Source: JAUIET01 sp964352475
GTDB lineage: Bacteria; Pseudomonadota; Gammaproteobacteria; Pseudomonadales; JAUIET01
Direction of reading: 5' to 3'
Length of the DNA: 64,000 bases
NCBI GenBank assembly: GCA_964352475.1
Contig: CAYGSL010000005.1
Coordinates: 62,001-126,000, forward strand
The translations under genes were made by a program, and so were the position numbers. Shown piece after piece: positions 54,700-62,414 of the stretch. The notes beneath the pieces are model-generated. The model ran no database searches, had not been told where the DNA came from, and worked only from the letters and a program-made list of their open reading frames with translations. Each line of letters begins with the position of its first letter. Within the stretch, counting starts at the first letter, position 1.

Positions 54700-54963
54700 A
54701 TGAAAGCGCCTCTTTTACACATAATCCAGACAGAGCTCAGTCAGATTCGAACCAAGCAATTTATTGAAGCGCTCGGTGAATCTGATGTTGTTGTTGTTGT
54801 GCGCGAGCAGGCCAGCCTGATCAAGGCACTGGAATCTGTATCTCATGAACCGGCTTACGCGCTTTATGATGCTGATTCAGAGGAAGTGTCTGCGCTAAAA
54901 CAGATACGATATGCGAAGTTTGTGGATTTGATAGCCCAATGCGCGCAAAGCAGAAGTTGGTGA
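54700..54963 (+). CDS. tusB: Sulfur relay protein TusB (DsrH family)
   Basis: An 87-residue DsrH-type protein: LLHIIQTELS, GESDVVVVVREQAS, ALYDADSEEV, and the typical end YAKFVDLIAQCAQSRSW, where a final Trp and the (Y/D)xxFVxL block are family marks. It completes tusDCB. tusE does not follow. Confidence 0.82.
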   Translation: MKAPLLHIIQTELSQIRTKQFIEALGESDVVVVVREQASLIKALESVSHEPAYALYDADSEEVSALKQIRYAKFVDLIAQCAQSRSW

Positions 54964-55170
54964 CCGGCAGCAAGCGGGAATCATTTAGGCCTGATTTCGT
55001 GACCGCTGTCTAATTTGTAAACAATTGAGTAATATTTAACCGATCAAAAACTATACTGATTAGAAGGACGACCGTTACGTGGTTCACTAAAGAATCCGAA
55101 CATTGCGGCACAAGGATTAGTTCCGCCAGACTCGACAATGAGTGTCGGGCGTATTTTGACAGGAACAGAT

Positions 55171-55362
55171 ATGACACAGGCCAATATTGCAGACCGCCCG
55201 GCTATTAGACCGACCAGACCAGATAAAGAGCGGGTATTCAAACAGGACGCCCACTGGTTTTTTAAGACTCGCGAGGGTGCCCCTAAAGGACCGTTTATCG
55301 ACAAGCAGCACGCGTATTGGGCGTTAGCCAAGCATATTCGCCAACAATGCTCGTTCAGATAA
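55171..55362 (+). CDS. DUF6316-like small protein
   Basis: A 63-residue soluble protein starting at ATG 55171 with AGGA about 8 nt before it. The middle reads HWFFKTREGAPKGPF followed by a helix DKQHAYWALAKHIRQQC, the pattern of DUF6316 proteins of Pseudomonas-type bacteria. The fold resembles a small WxFxTREG...GPF domain; function unknown. It occupies the place where tusE would be expected, but is not TusE (no C-terminal Cys-Pro motif). Confidence 0.72.
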   Translation: MTQANIADRPAIRPTRPDKERVFKQDAHWFFKTREGAPKGPFIDKQHAYWALAKHIRQQCSFR

Positions 55363-55379
55363 CGCGCTAACCTTAAGTA

Positions 55380-56390
55380 CTATTGATATCCGTTTGGATT
55401 TTGGCTCTGCCACTTCCAGGCATCTCTGACCATGTCTTCGACATTGCGGGTCGCTTGCCAACCCAATTCCTCATTAGCCAGACTTGAATCCGCGTAGCAT
55501 GTAGCGATATCGCCGGGTCTACGCGCCACTATTTCATAAGCCACTGGCTTACCCGTTTCTTGTTCAAATGCCTTGACCATATCAAGCACCGAATAACCGT
55601 TGCCAGTGCCCAGGTTGTAGGTGACAACACCTGGTTGGCCCTGCAAGCGCTCCAAAGCCCTAAGATGCCCGTTTGCCAGGTCTTCTACATGAATGTAATC
55701 GCGCACACCAGTGCCGTCAGGTGTTGGATAATCGTCACCGAATACGGCCAGTTTTTCCAATTTCCCAACCGCTACCTGACTGATAAACGGCATCAAATTA
55801 TTGGGGATATCCGACGGGTCTTCCCCGATTGTGCCGCTGGCATGGGCGCCAACTGGATTAAAATAGCGCAGTAATGCGATGTTCCAAGACGCATCCGATA
55901 CATTAAGGTCACGTAGAATTTCTTCCACCATCAACTTGGACCGCCCATAGGGGTTAGTCGCAGACAGCGGAAAATCTTCCTTAATTGGAACCGTTGCCGG
56001 GTCGCCGTAAACAGTCGCCGACGAACTGAACACCAGATTGTGAACATTGCTCGCCGCCATTGCATCACAGAGCGTTAATGTGCCCTGTATGTTGTTCTGG
56101 TAATACATCAAGGACTTTTGTACTGATTCACCAACCGCCTTAAGACCGGCAAAGTGAATGACGGAATCGAAATCGTATTGGCCAAACACCGCGGCCAAAC
56201 CTTCGCTATCGCGAATGTCCACCTTATGAAATGGCAGATTTTTGGAGGTGATCGCTTCGACTCTGCGAATCGCTTCTTCGCTGCTATTTGACAGGTTATC
56301 AACCACCACGGCCTGATGCCCTGCTTCCAACAATTGCACGCAGGTGTGGCTGCCAATGTACCCCGCTCCACCCGTGACCAATACTTTCAT
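55380..56390 (-). CDS. galE: UDP-glucose 4-epimerase
   Basis: It interconverts UDP-glucose and UDP-galactose. 336 residues: NAD motif VLVTGGAGYIGSHTCVQLL, VIHFAGLKAVGESV, SSSATVYGDP, the YxxxK in NPYGRSKLMVEEI, RYFNPVGAHASG and DYIHVEDLANGH. ATG 56390 with GGAGA before it is the start; a longer in-frame reading is not supported. No other galactose genes are nearby, so its role may be in surface glycans. Confidence 0.95.
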   Translation of the reverse strand: MKVLVTGGAGYIGSHTCVQLLEAGHQAVVVDNLSNSSEEAIRRVEAITSKNLPFHKVDIRDSEGLAAVFGQYDFDSVIHFAGLKAVGESVQKSLMYYQNNIQGTLTLCDAMAASNVHNLVFSSSATVYGDPATVPIKEDFPLSATNPYGRSKLMVEEILRDLNVSDASWNIALLRYFNPVGAHASGTIGEDPSDIPNNLMPFISQVAVGKLEKLAVFGDDYPTPDGTGVRDYIHVEDLANGHLRALERLQGQPGVVTYNLGTGNGYSVLDMVKAFEQETGKPVAYEIVARRPGDIATCYADSSLANEELGWQATRNVEDMVRDAWKWQSQNPNGYQ

Positions 56391-56481
56391 TTCGATTCTC
56401 CAGTTAACCCTCTTATAATAGTCCAATAGCTGTGAATCGCTGATTCCTGGCCAAAAATTACCTGAACAGCCAGCCCCGCAC

Positions 56482-57585
56482 ATGAGTGATTCCCTGATTA
56501 AGAGCGACCAACCTTCTGTCGAACAATACAAACAGCAGCTCGCCAAGAAACTCAGCATGGTGCGAAACCATCTGTCGCCCTTCACCAGCATCACACCTGA
56601 CGTTTTTGAGTCGCCGGTGCATGGCTACCGCATGCGCGCTGAATTTCGAATTTGGCACGAAGAAGACCGTAGCTACTACGTTATGTTCCCAAAAGGCAAA
56701 CCGAAAGAGCCGTATCGCATAGAGTCGTTTACGGCCGGCTCTGTAACGATACAACGATTGATGCCGCTGCTGATTGAGAAGGTACGAACGACGCCTTGCT
56801 TGCGCGAACGCCTGTTCCAGATTGATTTCCTAAGCACAACACGTGGGGATTGTTTATTGTCGATGCTTTACCACCGTAGGCTGGATGACAAATGGTCAAT
56901 GGCAGCGAGCGAACTTCAACAGGCTTTGGGCGTTAATCTTATTGGTCGAAGCCGCAAACAAAAGATAGTGTTGGCCGACGATTACGTAGACGAGGAATTT
57001 GTAGTTGCGGGTCGCACACTGCAATATAGGCAACTGGAAAACAGTTTTACCCAACCCAATGCGACCATTAATCAGGCCATGTTGAATTGGGTTCATAGTC
57101 ATTGCAGTGAGAGTTCTGGTGACTTGCTGGAATTGTATTGCGGCAATGGGAATTTCAGCATCGCTCTTTCAAACATGTTCGACAAAGTATTGGCCACGGA
57201 ACTGGATAAAGGCGGCCTTCGTGCCGCTCAACATAATGTTGAATCAAACGGAGTGCGCAATATTGCTCTTGGACGCTTGTCAGCGGCCGAAGTTGCTGAA
57301 GCTTTATCAGGCGTTCGCCGCTTTCGCCGGCTGCAGCACGTCGACTTGGACGATTACGAATTCAGCACCGTGTTAGTTGATCCGCCACGCAGTGGACTGG
57401 ATCCACAAACACTGGCTTTTATACAACAGTTTTCGAATATTATTTATGTCTCGTGCAATCCTCTGTCACTGGCTGAGAATCTTCAGCAGTTATGTCACAC
57501 GCATCAGGTTCGCGAGTTCGCTGTATTCGATCAATTTCCATTTACTGAACACATTGAATCTGCTGTTATTTTACGTGCTCAATAA
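56482..57585 (+). CDS. trmA: tRNA (uracil-5-)-methyltransferase
   Basis: It makes ribothymidine 54 in the tRNA T loop. 367 residues: YRMRAEFRIWHEEDRSYYVM, LVDPPRSGLDPQT, the AdoMet loop LLELYCGNGNFSIAL, FTQPNATINQAM and catalytic Cys in IIYVSCNPLSLAENL. There is no TRAM domain or iron-sulfur Cys set, which separates it from RlmD and RlmC. The 3' end overlaps the facing gene by 7 bp. Confidence 0.95.
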   Translation: MSDSLIKSDQPSVEQYKQQLAKKLSMVRNHLSPFTSITPDVFESPVHGYRMRAEFRIWHEEDRSYYVMFPKGKPKEPYRIESFTAGSVTIQRLMPLLIEKVRTTPCLRERLFQIDFLSTTRGDCLLSMLYHRRLDDKWSMAASELQQALGVNLIGRSRKQKIVLADDYVDEEFVVAGRTLQYRQLENSFTQPNATINQAMLNWVHSHCSESSGDLLELYCGNGNFSIALSNMFDKVLATELDKGGLRAAQHNVESNGVRNIALGRLSAAEVAEALSGVRRFRRLQHVDLDDYEFSTVLVDPPRSGLDPQTLAFIQQFSNIIYVSCNPLSLAENLQQLCHTHQVREFAVFDQFPFTEHIESAVILRAQ

Positions 57586-58478
57586 ACCTGAATACCGAGC
57601 TCGGCAAGCCGTTGCGGCAGCACCGAATCCAGCTGGCTAATATCGTTTTCATCCAGTTCTAACAAGGTAAGTTGATGCTCGGTGCACCACTGCTGCTTGG
57701 CTAGCCGCTCAGATAAAACAGCGGGTGGGTCAGATGCATACCAAATATCAATGTACAAACCGTACTTGGGCAAATAGAAATCACATTTATACATCTCGTG
57801 ACCGCCAAGGACACGGCGATAGGCGTGGCTAAGATCCAGCAAGTACAGCCACTGGCAGAGTTCCGCCTCCGCGGCAGTCGCCAAGATATGCCCATCCAAC
57901 GCGGTTATACAAACCGCACCAGATAGCTCGGTAGTGTTCTCTGACTCGAACAGGTCGGGCTCGTGGTCTTGCTGGCGATGCTGCAAAATATTGATAGCGT
58001 TGAAATGCGAGACCAATTCGGGCTCGCTAAGCAGGGATCGTGGCCAACTCGCGTAAAATTTGCCTTCTTCAGTTTGTAATTGGGACGCCCCTAAAGCCGT
58101 GCCCGCATCGGTGAGCAGCCAGCCTGTTGAGGTGTGCCGAATCCAGCCCAGTTCGCGAAGTACTCGATTCGTTAGCCGCGCTGACCTGCCAAAATGATCC
58201 CCAATACCGCTGGCTGTGATCTGGGTTGCGTCCGCTGCCGCCAGTAACAACGGATGTTCCAACAGCTTTTCCGGCCAGACAATGTAGCGGCCGAACGATT
58301 CTGAATCCCGGTACTCGCCACCTTGCTCAGTGCCTTTCTTCAGTAATTCCCAGCTATCGTCAACACGCTGTATCCATTCGTAATCTTTCAGCAAAAGAAA
58401 CAATCGGCGCGACGACATCTTTAGCGCTTTGGCCAATGCGGTGGTTGATACTGAACGTTGTTCCATCAGCGGCTCCAA
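57579..58478 (-). CDS. Tandem winged-helix protein with PD-(D/E)XK-like C-terminus
   Basis: A 299-residue protein. Residues about 10-60 (STTALAKALKMSSRRLFLLL, WIQRVDDSWELLKKGTEQGG) and about 75-125 (ITASGIGDHFGRSARLTNRV, WIRHTSTGWLLTDAGTALG) are two helix-turn-helix-like repeats of the kind seen in phage antirepressor C-domains. Residues about 230-299 (YKCDFYLPKYGLYIDIWYA, then RLAKQQWCTEHQLTLLELDE) follow the short restriction-endonuclease fold often written as DF-x-LP...E-x-W. Relatives in gammaproteobacteria are often mislabelled 'glycerol kinase'. It could be a nuclease or a DNA-binding regulator; the second acidic catalytic residue is Asp rather than Glu. Solitary gene, convergent with trmA. 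Confidence 0.6.
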   Translation of the reverse strand: MEPLMEQRSVSTTALAKALKMSSRRLFLLLKDYEWIQRVDDSWELLKKGTEQGGEYRDSESFGRYIVWPEKLLEHPLLLAAADATQITASGIGDHFGRSARLTNRVLRELGWIRHTSTGWLLTDAGTALGASQLQTEEGKFYASWPRSLLSEPELVSHFNAINILQHRQQDHEPDLFESENTTELSGAVCITALDGHILATAAEAELCQWLYLLDLSHAYRRVLGGHEMYKCDFYLPKYGLYIDIWYASDPPAVLSERLAKQQWCTEHQLTLLELDENDISQLDSVLPQRLAELGIQVY

Positions 58479-58543
58479 TATTGGGCGCTATGGTAACCTA
58501 CGGAGGCGCACTCTCGGAATAAGTACGGGGTTTATGCGCAGTG

Positions 58544-58710
58544 TTTTCCACAGAATCTGTGTATAAATCTGGGTATAACTATAGTTTGCGCTAGCAGTTC
58601 GCTAACTATGCCAGCATTCCGCCACAGCCGGCCCTTACTTCCCTGCCAGGATATCCTTTAATTTTCAACAAGTTAACAGATCATTCTCAAATATGACAAA
58701 CTTATACACG
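58544..58710. promoter_or_regulatory. Cluster of DnaA-box-like sites
   Basis: TTTTCCACA (58544-58552), an exact inverted TTATACACA (58558-58566, read TGTGTATAA) and TTATACACG (58702-58710, one mismatch) lie in the 281-bp gene-free interval upstream of the winged-helix gene. The intervening DNA is AT-rich. No dnaA, dnaN or gid genes are near, so this is not assumed to be an origin; titration of DnaA or regulation is possible. Confidence 0.4.
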
Positions 58711-58759
58711 CTAAGCCATTCATAACGTTCTGATTATGCTTAGTTGTGCATATCTCGTT

Positions 58760-59416
58760 TCAAGCTTGCACAAATGGGTTGCTGATTTTTTCAGCACCAA
58801 TCTGAGTGGCCGGACCGTGACCGGTGATCACAGTGGCATCGTCATCCAGCGAATAGATGCGCTCTTTAATGGATTTTTCAATCTGCTTGAAGTCGCCTCC
58901 AGGCAGATCGGTGCGGCCAATAGAGCTTTTGAATAAGGTATCGCCGGCAACCAAAAGCTTGTCTTGCTGGAACCAAAAGCTCATGGAGCCCTCGGTGTGG
59001 CCAGGCGTATGCAGGGCAACGCCATCACAGCAACACAGCGCTTCGTCATCTTCAAGCCAGAAATCAGGATCGGGCAGAGGCTCATACGGTATGTTGAACA
59101 TCTTGCACTGGTCTTCAACCATGTCCCACCACATCTTGTCACCCTTGTGCAGGTAAATGCCCGCTCCAGTGGCTTCTTTCAGCGCGCCGGACGCGAGTAT
59201 ATGGTCCAGGTGTGCATGGGTATGGACGATGCTGACCAATCGCAGACCGTTGTCGTTCAAAACCTTCAGAATTCTGTCTGCATCACCACCAGGATCAATG
59301 ACCATGGCTCGCTTGGAGACCGTGTCGCCAATAATGGCGCAATTACACTGCAATGGGCCCACCGGAAAGGTATCCATAAACATTGTTGATCCTTGCTGAC
59401 CTGATGGTTCGGTCAT
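58760..59416 (-). CDS. Metallo-beta-lactamase fold hydrolase (glyoxalase II-like, YcbL type)
   Basis: A 218-residue MBL hydrolase. Metal ligands: HTHAHLDH (near 66), HTPGHTEGS (near 135), GDTLFKSSIGRTDLPGGD (near 160) and the final His in ITGHGPATQIGAEK. It resembles the short YcbL/type II glyoxalase subgroup, which hydrolyses glutathione or other thioesters; the substrate is not determined. AAGGAG precedes the ATG, which overlaps the dUTPase stop (ATGA), so both are one operon. Confidence 0.88.
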   Translation of the reverse strand: MTEPSGQQGSTMFMDTFPVGPLQCNCAIIGDTVSKRAMVIDPGGDADRILKVLNDNGLRLVSIVHTHAHLDHILASGALKEATGAGIYLHKGDKMWWDMVEDQCKMFNIPYEPLPDPDFWLEDDEALCCCDGVALHTPGHTEGSMSFWFQQDKLLVAGDTLFKSSIGRTDLPGGDFKQIEKSIKERIYSLDDDATVITGHGPATQIGAEKISNPFVQA

Positions 59417-60054
59417 CGCTCTACTCCTTCCAGAACTTGCTGATATCGCTTTTCCAATGCCGTATACAACGCCTGCTCGTAATCTGCACTGCCACTGTTC
59501 AATGCACCACTAATGTCAACCAAATGCTCATTGTCTTCCCTGCCCGACCAGAGCTTCACATAGCTGCCCTCTTTGTAGCCATGATCCTGACGGAAAAAGT
59601 TCAGCACATTCTTGCCCACGTACATGCGATACAAATCATCGGCATCCATATCTGCACTTTGCAGCAGCGACCAAAAATGCGCTACTGAAAACTGCCGGCT
59701 GCTTAAGGTTGATTGGGCCAGGGTTTCGGTGGCAACTGGAATGGACACGTCGGGGTTCTCATAGTCATGCAGCGCTTGCTCCATTTCTATGGCGATGTCG
59801 GGGAAGTCTCGGCCATCAATCAGCATACTCAGACCAAAATGCCAGATATCAACGATTTCAAGGCGAACCTGCTCTAAATCAGGCGATTGTTTCTTCCACC
59901 ATTTGTAACCGTGGTGATCCATTAACTCTGCGCACTCAATCCACAACGCACGATAGTAGGCAAAGCCCTGATTGAACCACTCAGGGTGCACTTTGGAATT
60001 CATACGGTGTTGAAGCGCCAACATGGCCTCAAACTGCAGCTGCCGCGAGCTCAT
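59413..60054 (-). CDS. Dimeric all-alpha dUTP diphosphatase
   Basis: It hydrolyses dUTP to dUMP and keeps uracil out of DNA. 213 residues of the dUTPase-2 family: metal-binding Glu/Asp in WIECAELMDHHGYKWWKK and VRLEIVDIWHFGLSML, later KNVLNFFRQDHGYKEGSYV and the SGREDNEHL motif. This class is unrelated to the trimeric Dut and is known from Leishmania, Campylobacter and some phages and gammaproteobacteria. Whether a trimeric Dut also exists is not visible here. Confidence 0.85.
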   Translation of the reverse strand: MSSRQLQFEAMLALQHRMNSKVHPEWFNQGFAYYRALWIECAELMDHHGYKWWKKQSPDLEQVRLEIVDIWHFGLSMLIDGRDFPDIAIEMEQALHDYENPDVSIPVATETLAQSTLSSRQFSVAHFWSLLQSADMDADDLYRMYVGKNVLNFFRQDHGYKEGSYVKLWSGREDNEHLVDISGALNSGSADYEQALYTALEKRYQQVLEGVER

Positions 60055-60231
60055 GACTGTCTCCAGGGTTTTCTAGCGCAGGCAAGATAGCGACAAAGCA
60101 GCGCACAATCAAGTTTTAAGTTCTTCACTAACGGTAGATAGATCAGCTGCGGAGAGTCGTGCCTGCATCACTTTGTGAGACATTTCCGACGCCAGTTCGG
60201 GGCATTTAGAAGCGGCGAAATCAAAACTAAC

Positions 60232-60240
60232 TGTTATACT
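60232..60240 (+). promoter_or_regulatory. Extended -10 promoter element before a 28-codon ORF
   Basis: TGTTATACT: TATACT with TG one base upstream (TGn extended -10). No good -35 at the usual distance. Start near 60247 would leave a 40-nt leader. Confidence 0.4.
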
Positions 60241-60286
60241 TAGTCAACGTCTGGCCGACACCTAACGACAAAAAAAGGAGCAGTAA

Positions 60287-60373
60287 ATGGACGGCAAATC
60301 GTGGTTTTTAATACTTGTGGCATTTCCCGTTCTGCTAGGCCTTGTAACTTATCTTATAAATCTGTTTTTCTAG
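60287..60373 (+). CDS. Putative 28-residue membrane peptide
   Basis: ATG 60287 to TAG 60373 encodes MDGKSWFLILVAFPVLLGLV and eight further residues TYLINLFF: a short polar head and one hydrophobic helix. An ideal ribosome binding site AAAGGAG lies 6 nt before the ATG, and an extended -10 promoter element lies about 45 bp upstream. These three features together argue that it is translated. Neighbours are a dUTPase gene and tRNA-His. Similar in size to known small membrane regulators or transporter subunits, but no family is recognised. Confidence 0.5.
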   Translation: MDGKSWFLILVAFPVLLGLVTYLINLFF

Positions 60374-60440
60374 TTTTTGCGCCCAAGCGCGCCAAGTCAC
60401 CGCAAAATACGGCAATGAGCAGTTCAATGGGAATAGATAA

Positions 60441-60517
60441 TGGGGTGGCGTATGGGGCTCGAACCCACGACCGCCGGAATCACAATCCGGAGCTCTACCA
60501 ACTGAGCTAACGCCACC
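60441..60517 (-). tRNA. tRNA-His (anticodon GTG)
   Basis: 77 nt including encoded CCA and the extra 5' G (position -1) of His tRNAs. On the minus strand it begins GGTGGCGTTAGCTCAG; the anticodon arm CCGGA-TTGTGAT-TCCGG presents GTG; T arm GTGGG-TTCGAGC-CCCAT. Last of a Pro-Arg-His array. Confidence 0.96.
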
Positions 60518-60640
60518 ATTGATCAGATGCGTTGCCGCCATCCTGGCGCCACTTCTGAGTGTTTTTCAACACCGGCCGCGGCGTCCTGCCTCGGCGTTCG
60601 CGTCGCTACGAATGTCTGCTGACATTCGGTCGAGTCTCAC

Positions 60641-60667
60641 CCAACTGAGCTAACGCCACCATTGATC
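60641..60667 (-). pseudogene. Duplicated 5' fragment of tRNA-His
   Basis: 27 bp identical to 60498-60524, the 5' end of tRNA-His with 7 bp of its upstream flank. It is followed by no anticodon arm, so it cannot make a tRNA. The 143-bp unit from one copy to the next contains hairpins GAATGTC / GACATTC (60610-60627) and GTGTT / AACAC (around 60560-60575). Confidence 0.8.
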
Positions 60668-60728
60668 GATCAGGAGTAAACCCTGATTTGATGCTCGCCA
60701 TCCTTTATCGGGCTGGTACCCGCCGAAT

Positions 60729-60805
60729 TGGCGCGCCCGGCAGGACTCGAACCTGCAACCCTCGGCTTAGAAGGCCGATGCTCTATCCAGTTGAGCTACG
60801 GGCGC
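60729..60805 (-). tRNA. tRNA-Arg (anticodon TCT)
   Basis: 77 nt with encoded CCA. Acceptor GCGCCCG pairs with CGGGCGC. Anticodon arm ends in loop CTTCTAA, giving TCT for AGA/AGG codons. T arm GCAGG-TTCGAGT-CCTGC. Confidence 0.96.
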
Positions 60806-60829
60806 GTGGCTTCCGTCACGGACCGGAAA

Positions 60830-60906
60830 TGGTCGGGGTAGAGAGATTCGAACTCCCGACATCCTGCTCCCAAAGCAGGCGCGCTACCAGACTGCGCTAT
60901 ACCCCG
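60830..60906 (-). tRNA. tRNA-Pro (anticodon TGG)
   Basis: 77 nt with encoded CCA. Acceptor CGGGGTA pairs with TACCCCG. Anticodon arm CCTGC-TTTGGGA-GCAGG gives TGG, reading CCN codons. First tRNA after the array promoter. Confidence 0.96.
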
Positions 60907-60944
60907 ATTAATCCCTTCCAAGCACTCTCAGACGAGAGGACGGC

Positions 60945-60973
60945 ATCATACTCATGCGACCCTGCCCCGTCAA
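60945..60973 (-). promoter_or_regulatory. Promoter of the Pro-Arg-His tRNA array
   Basis: On the minus strand TTGACG (60968-60973), a 17-nt spacer and TATGAT (60945-60950), then a GC-rich GCCGTCC at the start site, as in stable-RNA promoters under stringent control. It lies just past the cysS stop. Confidence 0.8.
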
Positions 60974-61001
60974 TGGTGCTTGATCGGGTCATTGCCGCGC
61001 A

Positions 61002-62414
61002 TTATTTACGACGCCAACGTGTGCCTTCCCGGCTGTCTTCCAATACTATTCCCTGCTCAGCCAAATCCTGGCGTATTTGGTCTGCACGAGCATAGTCTTT
61101 GGCTGCTTTCGAGGCATCCCGCTCTGCCACCAAAGTGCCTACCTCGTTGTCAGATAAGCCTTCATCTCCCGTCTGTGAGTCTCCTGCGCGCAGCGCTTCC
61201 AAAGGCTCGCGCTGCACTATTCCCAGCAAACCACCAAGCGTTCGAATTGCGGCCGCCAAATCGTTTGCCAACGCACTATTGCCCTCTTTTTTGGCTATGT
61301 TCAATTGCCTGACCAAATCAAAGACCGCGGCCATCGCTTCCGGAGTATTGAAGTCATCATCCATCGCTTCGGTAAAGCGAGTTCGGGCAGCAGCGCTATG
61401 TTCTGCCTCGGTATCCCCTTGCTGCCAGTCTACATCCAGCAAGGCCAGGTAAATACGCTCCAGCGCTGCACCTGCATTTCTTAAATTCTCTTCCGAGTAA
61501 TTGATGGGTGTTCGGTATTGCGTGGCCACTAGAAAGTAACGAACGGTCTCCGCATCGTATTTCTGCAAAATGTCTCTAATGGTGAAAAAATTACCGAGTG
61601 ACTTGGACATCTTTTCCTGATCAACGCGAACCGCATTATTGTGCAACCAGTATTTGGCGAAGTGCTGATGAGTGGCGGCCTCCGACTGCGCAATTTCGTT
61701 TTCATGATGTGGGAAAACCAGATCCTGGCCGCCACCATGAATATCAAAACTGGCACCAAGATTGTCCATAGACATTGCCGAGCATTCGATATGCCAGCCT
61801 GGCCTGCCTCTGCCCCAGGGCGCATCAAAATGGGCGTCAGACGGCTCGGCGGGATTGGCTCCCTTCCATAAGGCGAAATCTCGTGGGTCTTTTTTCAGTT
61901 CGCCTATTTCTACTCTTGCTCCATCCAGTAGCTCATCGGGTTTCTTTCCTGAGAGTTTGCCGTAACCGGCAAAGCTATCAACCGAAAAGTACACATCACC
62001 ATTATCTACCGCGTAGGCACTGCCATTGTCTATCAAGGTTGCTATTATGGCTTTCATAGAGTCAATGTATTGCGTTGCTCGCGGCTCAATATCTGGCGGC
62101 AAAATCCCAAGTGCCTTCTCGTCTTCGTGCATGTAGCCAATAAAACGCTCGGTTAAATCGCGAAACGGCTCGTTAAGCTCAAGCGCTCGTTTTAATATCT
62201 TGTCTTCGATATCAGTAATGTTCTTCACGTAGGTAAGCTCATAGCCACTATGTCGCAACCAACGTGCAATAACATCGAATGCAACCAGCATGCGCGCATG
62301 GCCCAAGTGGCAATAGTCGTAAACCGTTATGCCACACACATACATTCGCACTCGATTGCCATCGAGAGGAACAAATTCTTCTTTTTGCCTACTCAGCGTA
62401 TTAAAAACTCTCAT
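61002..62414 (-). CDS. cysS: Cysteinyl-tRNA synthetase
   Basis: Class I synthetase charging tRNA-Cys. 470 residues: zinc and HIGH-type motif MYVCGITVYDYCHLGHAR, WHIECSAMSMDNLG, HHENEIAQSEAATHQ and EKMSKSLGNFFTI. The C-terminal anticodon-binding part ends VLEDSREGTRWRRK. ATG 62414 overlaps the glnS TGA by 4 nt (ATGA), with AGGGAAAG before it, so cysS follows glnS in one operon. Confidence 0.96.
   Translation of the reverse strand: MRVFNTLSRQKEEFVPLDGNRVRMYVCGITVYDYCHLGHARMLVAFDVIARWLRHSGYELTYVKNITDIEDKILKRALELNEPFRDLTERFIGYMHEDEKALGILPPDIEPRATQYIDSMKAIIATLIDNGSAYAVDNGDVYFSVDSFAGYGKLSGKKPDELLDGARVEIGELKKDPRDFALWKGANPAEPSDAHFDAPWGRGRPGWHIECSAMSMDNLGASFDIHGGGQDLVFPHHENEIAQSEAATHQHFAKYWLHNNAVRVDQEKMSKSLGNFFTIRDILQKYDAETVRYFLVATQYRTPINYSEENLRNAGAALERIYLALLDVDWQQGDTEAEHSAAARTRFTEAMDDDFNTPEAMAAVFDLVRQLNIAKKEGNSALANDLAAAIRTLGGLLGIVQREPLEALRAGDSQTGDEGLSDNEVGTLVAERDASKAAKDYARADQIRQDLAEQGIVLEDSREGTRWRRK

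Noticed and set aside
58544..58710. Replication origin
   Set aside because: Only three DnaA-like boxes and none of the usual neighbours (dnaA, dnaN, gidA, rpmH); kept as a site cluster only.
60335..60541. 68-codon ORF over tRNA-His
   Set aside because: Overlaps the tRNA and has no independent coding signal.
60498..60667. Integrated element with att sites in tRNA-His
   Set aside because: The repeats enclose only about 116 bp with no integrase, and integration normally duplicates a tRNA 3' end, whereas this is the 5' end.
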